Shown here: positions 5,268 to 6,794 of the stretch, piece after piece | How the letters are laid out: the number at the start of each line of letters is the position of its first letter | Position numbering within the stretch: position 1 is the first letter of the stretch | The notes under the pieces: generated by a model | Database searches by the model: none | What the model was told of the DNA's origin: nothing | Seen by the model: the letters and a program-made list of their open reading frames with translations, nothing else | From: an uncultured Leuconostoc sp. | GTDB taxonomy: Bacteria > Bacillota > Bacilli > Lactobacillales > Lactobacillaceae | Direction: 5' to 3' | Assembly (NCBI GenBank): GCA_900554745.1 | Contig: USIU01000066.1 | Location: 1 to 6,794, forward strand | DNA: 6,794 nt | Program-made: the position numbers and the translations under genes

Positions 5268-6352
5268 GCTTGTTCTGCTTCTACTTTCTTTAAAAACGTG
5301 ATTAAGGCATCAACGGCCGCAATAGGTTGCGCGTTATAGAGCGAGGCCCTAAAGCCCCCCACTGAGCGGTGACCGCCGAGATTAAATAAGCCAGCTGCCG
5401 CCGCTTGTTTAGCAATCGCCTGGTCGCGCGCTAAGTCACCAGTGGTAAAGACCACGTTTGTCAATGACCGCGCGGCACGTTCAACCGGTGCCGTGTAAAA
5501 AGTGGATTGGTCAAGATACGCATAGAGGCGATTAGCCTTCTCAAGATTGCGCGCATACATTGCTGCCACGCCACCTTGTGCCAGCACCCAATCCAACACC
5601 AAATTTAAGGCATAAATTGCAAATACTGGGGAGGTGTTATACATAGATTGCTTATCAATATGGTTTTGATAGCGCATCATGGGGCCAACCCCAGTGAGAT
5701 ACTGTTCAGCCAACCAAGATTTTTTGATAATTGCCACTGTCACGCCTGCCGGACCAAGATTTTTTTGGCCACCGGCAAAAATCGCATCAAAATCCGTCAC
5801 TTGATAAGGTTCTGCTAAAATATTAGAACTCATATCAGCGATCAATCGCCCGGTTGTTTTGGGTAAATTTCCTTGATGGAATGTCGCGCCCTCAATCGTA
5901 TTATTGGTTACAATATGTAGGTAATCATAAGCCGTTGCATCAAAATCTGTCGGTAAACTTGGCAACACTTGGTAGCTTTGCGCCTTGGTACTGTCAAGTA
6001 TCGTGACGTCTTTCCCTAATTGAATTGCGGCTTCACCCGCTTTCGCTGCAAAGTTACCCGAATCCAAAATGGCAATTTTTTGTTGCTTTGTTGCAAAATT
6101 TAACGGCATCATTTCAAATTGTAGCGAGCCCCCACCCTGTAAGAAGACAACTGCATAGTCGTCAGGAATCTGCATGAGTTGGCGTAGCTTTTGCTCGGCT
6201 TCAGCTACAATGGCTTGAAATTGTTGAGATCGGTGAGAAATTTCAACGATACTCATATGTGTGTGTGCGTTCTTTTCAAACTCTTGTTTGATTTGTGTGA
6301 TTACGGTTTCTGGTAACACACCAGGTCCAGCTGAAAAGTTATACGTTGTCAT
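5264..6352 (-). CDS. serC: Phosphoserine aminotransferase
   Basis: PLP enzyme that converts 3-phosphohydroxypyruvate and glutamate to phosphoserine and 2-oxoglutarate, the second step of serine synthesis. 362 residues, the family length. Landmarks: N-terminal YNFSAGPGVLP (4-14), substrate-phosphate segment EISHRS (38-43), LQGGGSLQFEM (71-81; the usual GGAS is GGGS), PLP lysine K197 in AGGQKNLGPAG (193-203), and GGHRSVGGFRASLYNA (326-341). The start at 6352 gives MTTYNFSAGPG; an ATG one codon upstream (6355) is equally possible. An in-frame GTG at 6373 and more distant starts to 6415 would add a non-family extension and were rejected. The GGAGG SD is 20-23 nt away with a hairpin between. First gene of the serC-serA-pgpA operon. 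Confidence 0.95.
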   Translation of the reverse strand: MTTYNFSAGPGVLPETVITQIKQEFEKNAHTHMSIVEISHRSQQFQAIVAEAEQKLRQLMQIPDDYAVVFLQGGGSLQFEMMPLNFATKQQKIAILDSGNFAAKAGEAAIQLGKDVTILDSTKAQSYQVLPSLPTDFDATAYDYLHIVTNNTIEGATFHQGNLPKTTGRLIADMSSNILAEPYQVTDFDAIFAGGQKNLGPAGVTVAIIKKSWLAEQYLTGVGPMMRYQNHIDKQSMYNTSPVFAIYALNLVLDWVLAQGGVAAMYARNLEKANRLYAYLDQSTFYTAPVERAARSLTNVVFTTGDLARDQAIAKQAAAAGLFNLGGHRSVGGFRASLYNAQPIAAVDALITFLKKVEAEQA

Positions 6353-6355
6353 CAT

Positions 6356-6380
6356 GATTATGTGCGCTTGCACACCCTCC
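6356..6380 (-). promoter_or_regulatory. serC translation start region: distant SD with hairpin
   Basis: GGAGG (6380-6376) is followed at once by the hairpin GTGTG-CAAG-CGCAC (6375-6362, one G-U pair), then 6 nt to ATG 6355 and 9 nt to ATG 6352. Unfolded, the spacing is 20 or 23 nt, far outside the 7-8 nt of most other genes in this window; folded, it is normal. Confidence 0.5.
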
Positions 6381-6384
6381 AATC

Positions 6385-6467
6385 GGTTACAAAACCACAA
6401 CGGGATACGTTGCAATTCACGAACATTTCAAACCTTTTTAGGTTGAAATCGGTATTTTAAGTGAACT
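6385..6467 (-). promoter_or_regulatory. Structured 5' leader of the serC operon (possible cis-regulatory RNA)
   Basis: Successive inverted repeats in the untranslated leader: AGTTCAC (6467-6461) with GTGAATT (6420-6414) encloses ATTTCAACC (6449-6441) with GGTTTGAAAT (6434-6425, one bulge). Two small hairpins follow: CAACG/CGTTG (6412-6398) and GGTT/AACC (6396-6385). No U-tract follows any of them, so transcription termination is unlikely; control of the nearby SD is possible. It does not match a riboswitch class I know. Confidence 0.35.
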
Positions 6468-6537
6468 AAACTCGTTTATGAATGCCAGTAAACTAGCACA
6501 ATAACAAACATTAATGAGAAATCCACTATTGATTTAT

Positions 6538-6565
6538 ATCTTACTATATTGCTAATGAAAGTCAA
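6538..6565 (-). promoter_or_regulatory. Likely promoter of the serC-serA-pgpA operon
   Basis: TTGACT (6565-6560), a 16-bp spacer and TAAGAT (6543-6538), predicting a start near 6531 and a leader of about 175 nt. An overlapping TATAAA (6538-6533) is an alternative -10 but has a weaker -35. It is back to back with the tRNA promoter. Confidence 0.45.
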
Positions 6566-6567
6566 TC

Positions 6568-6596
6568 TTTTCATTTATGGAAAAGTTTAGTATACT
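6568..6596 (+). promoter_or_regulatory. Promoter of tRNA-Leu
   Basis: TTTTCA (6568-6573), a 17-bp spacer and TATACT (6591-6596). The -10 sits in the palindrome TTAGTATACTAA (6587-6598). The start would be at about 6603, a few nt before the mature tRNA. Confidence 0.65.
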
Positions 6597-6607
6597 AATC
6601 AAGTAAT

Positions 6608-6691
6608 GCCGCTGTGGCGGAACTGGCAGACGCGTACCGTTCAGGTCGGTATGGGAGCAATCTCGTGCAGGTTCGATTCCTGTCAGCGGCA
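6608..6691 (+). tRNA. tRNA-Leu, anticodon CAG
   Basis: 84 nt, with the long variable arm of a class II tRNA. The acceptor GCCGCTG (6608-6614) pairs with CAGCGGC (6684-6690), followed by discriminator A (6691). The anticodon stem TACCG/CGGTA encloses the loop TTCAGGT with CAG at 6642-6644. The T arm is GCAGG-TTCGATT-CCTGT. It reads CUG codons. The 3' CCA is not encoded and must be added after transcription. Confidence 0.98.
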
Positions 6692-6696
6692 TATTT

Positions 6697-6732
6697 AACC
6701 GTTTTACCCTATTATTGGTAGAACGGTTTTTT
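6697..6732 (+). terminator. Terminator of tRNA-Leu
   Basis: The 12-bp stem AACCGTTTTACC / GGTAGAACGGTT (one G-U pair) with an 8-nt loop is followed by a T run. It starts 6 nt after the tRNA, so this is a single-tRNA unit. Confidence 0.93.
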
Positions 6733-6763
6733 GCGAGCTAAAACTTGTGACATTTTAGACAAC

Positions 6764-6794
6764 AAAAAAGCCATGATTGACATTAGATGTCAAT
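6764..6794 (-). terminator. Partial terminator of a minus-strand gene beyond the right edge
   Basis: ATTGACAT-CTA-ATGTCAAT (6794-6776) is followed on the minus strand by CATGG and C, then a T run (6769-6764). The stem probably continues past the window edge, because CATGGCT would need a partner outside. It implies a gene convergent with the tRNA. Nothing is seen between 6733 and 6763. Confidence 0.6.

Noticed and set aside
6353..6415. Longer serC starting at 6415 or at GTG 6373
   Set aside because: The family begins at MTTYNFSAGPG. The GTG is only 2 nt from GGAGG, and the upstream residues have no counterpart in the family as I know it.
6476..6574. Minus-strand 32-codon ORF, MKRLTF... with hydrophobic end (FVIVLVYW), toxin-like in look
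   Set aside because: No SD; it starts inside the divergent promoter region, covers the likely serC promoter and lies in AT-rich DNA. It is probably chance.
6587..6598. 12-bp palindrome TTAGTATACTAA as a divergent promoter or operator
   Set aside because: It is largely the tRNA -10 box read both ways. On the minus strand no -35 exists at the right distance, since that falls inside the tRNA.

Overview
The window reads as chromosomal DNA of a low-to-moderate-GC Gram-positive, most likely a member of the Lactobacillaceae (Weissella/Leuconostoc-like by protein flavour; this genus guess is inference). The support is a T-box-controlled thrS, a PgpA/YutG-type phosphatase, a LAB-type aquaglyceroporin, a short LAB-type flavodoxin, strong GGAGG-type ribosome binding sites and many U-tract terminators. 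No mobile element, CRISPR array or phage gene is visible. It looks like ordinary core genome with a few unusual details.

Layout. Left edge (minus strand): the first 240 codons of thrS (threonyl-tRNA synthetase) run off the window, preceded by a complete threonine T-box leader with its own promoter. Directly upstream is an unrecognised 40-codon ORF with its own promoter and Shine-Dalgarno (SD) sequence. Next (minus) is a single-gene aquaglyceroporin (GlpF-like MIP) unit with promoter and terminator. Divergent from it (plus) is a flavodoxin gene. Its only good SD lies 55 nt before the ATG, separated by a foldable element. A very long two-way terminator separates it from yebC/TACO1 (minus).

The right half is one minus-strand operon, serC-serA-pgpA. 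PSAT and 3-phosphoglycerate dehydrogenase overlap by ATGA and supply two steps of serine synthesis; the third gene is a phosphatidylglycerophosphatase A homologue, followed by a terminator. No serB is present here. The serC leader is about 175 nt long and richly foldable; again the only good SD is too far from the ATG unless an intervening hairpin forms. Divergent from it (plus) is a tRNA-Leu(CAG) gene with promoter and terminator. The window ends in half of another minus-strand terminator.

The points most worth a second look are: loss of the CxxxH half of the ThrRS editing site (DKGGL instead); the two SD-hairpin-start arrangements at the flavodoxin gene and serC; the structured serC leader; and the 40-aa ORF abutting the thrS promoter. 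None of these amounts to a clear new multi-gene system.
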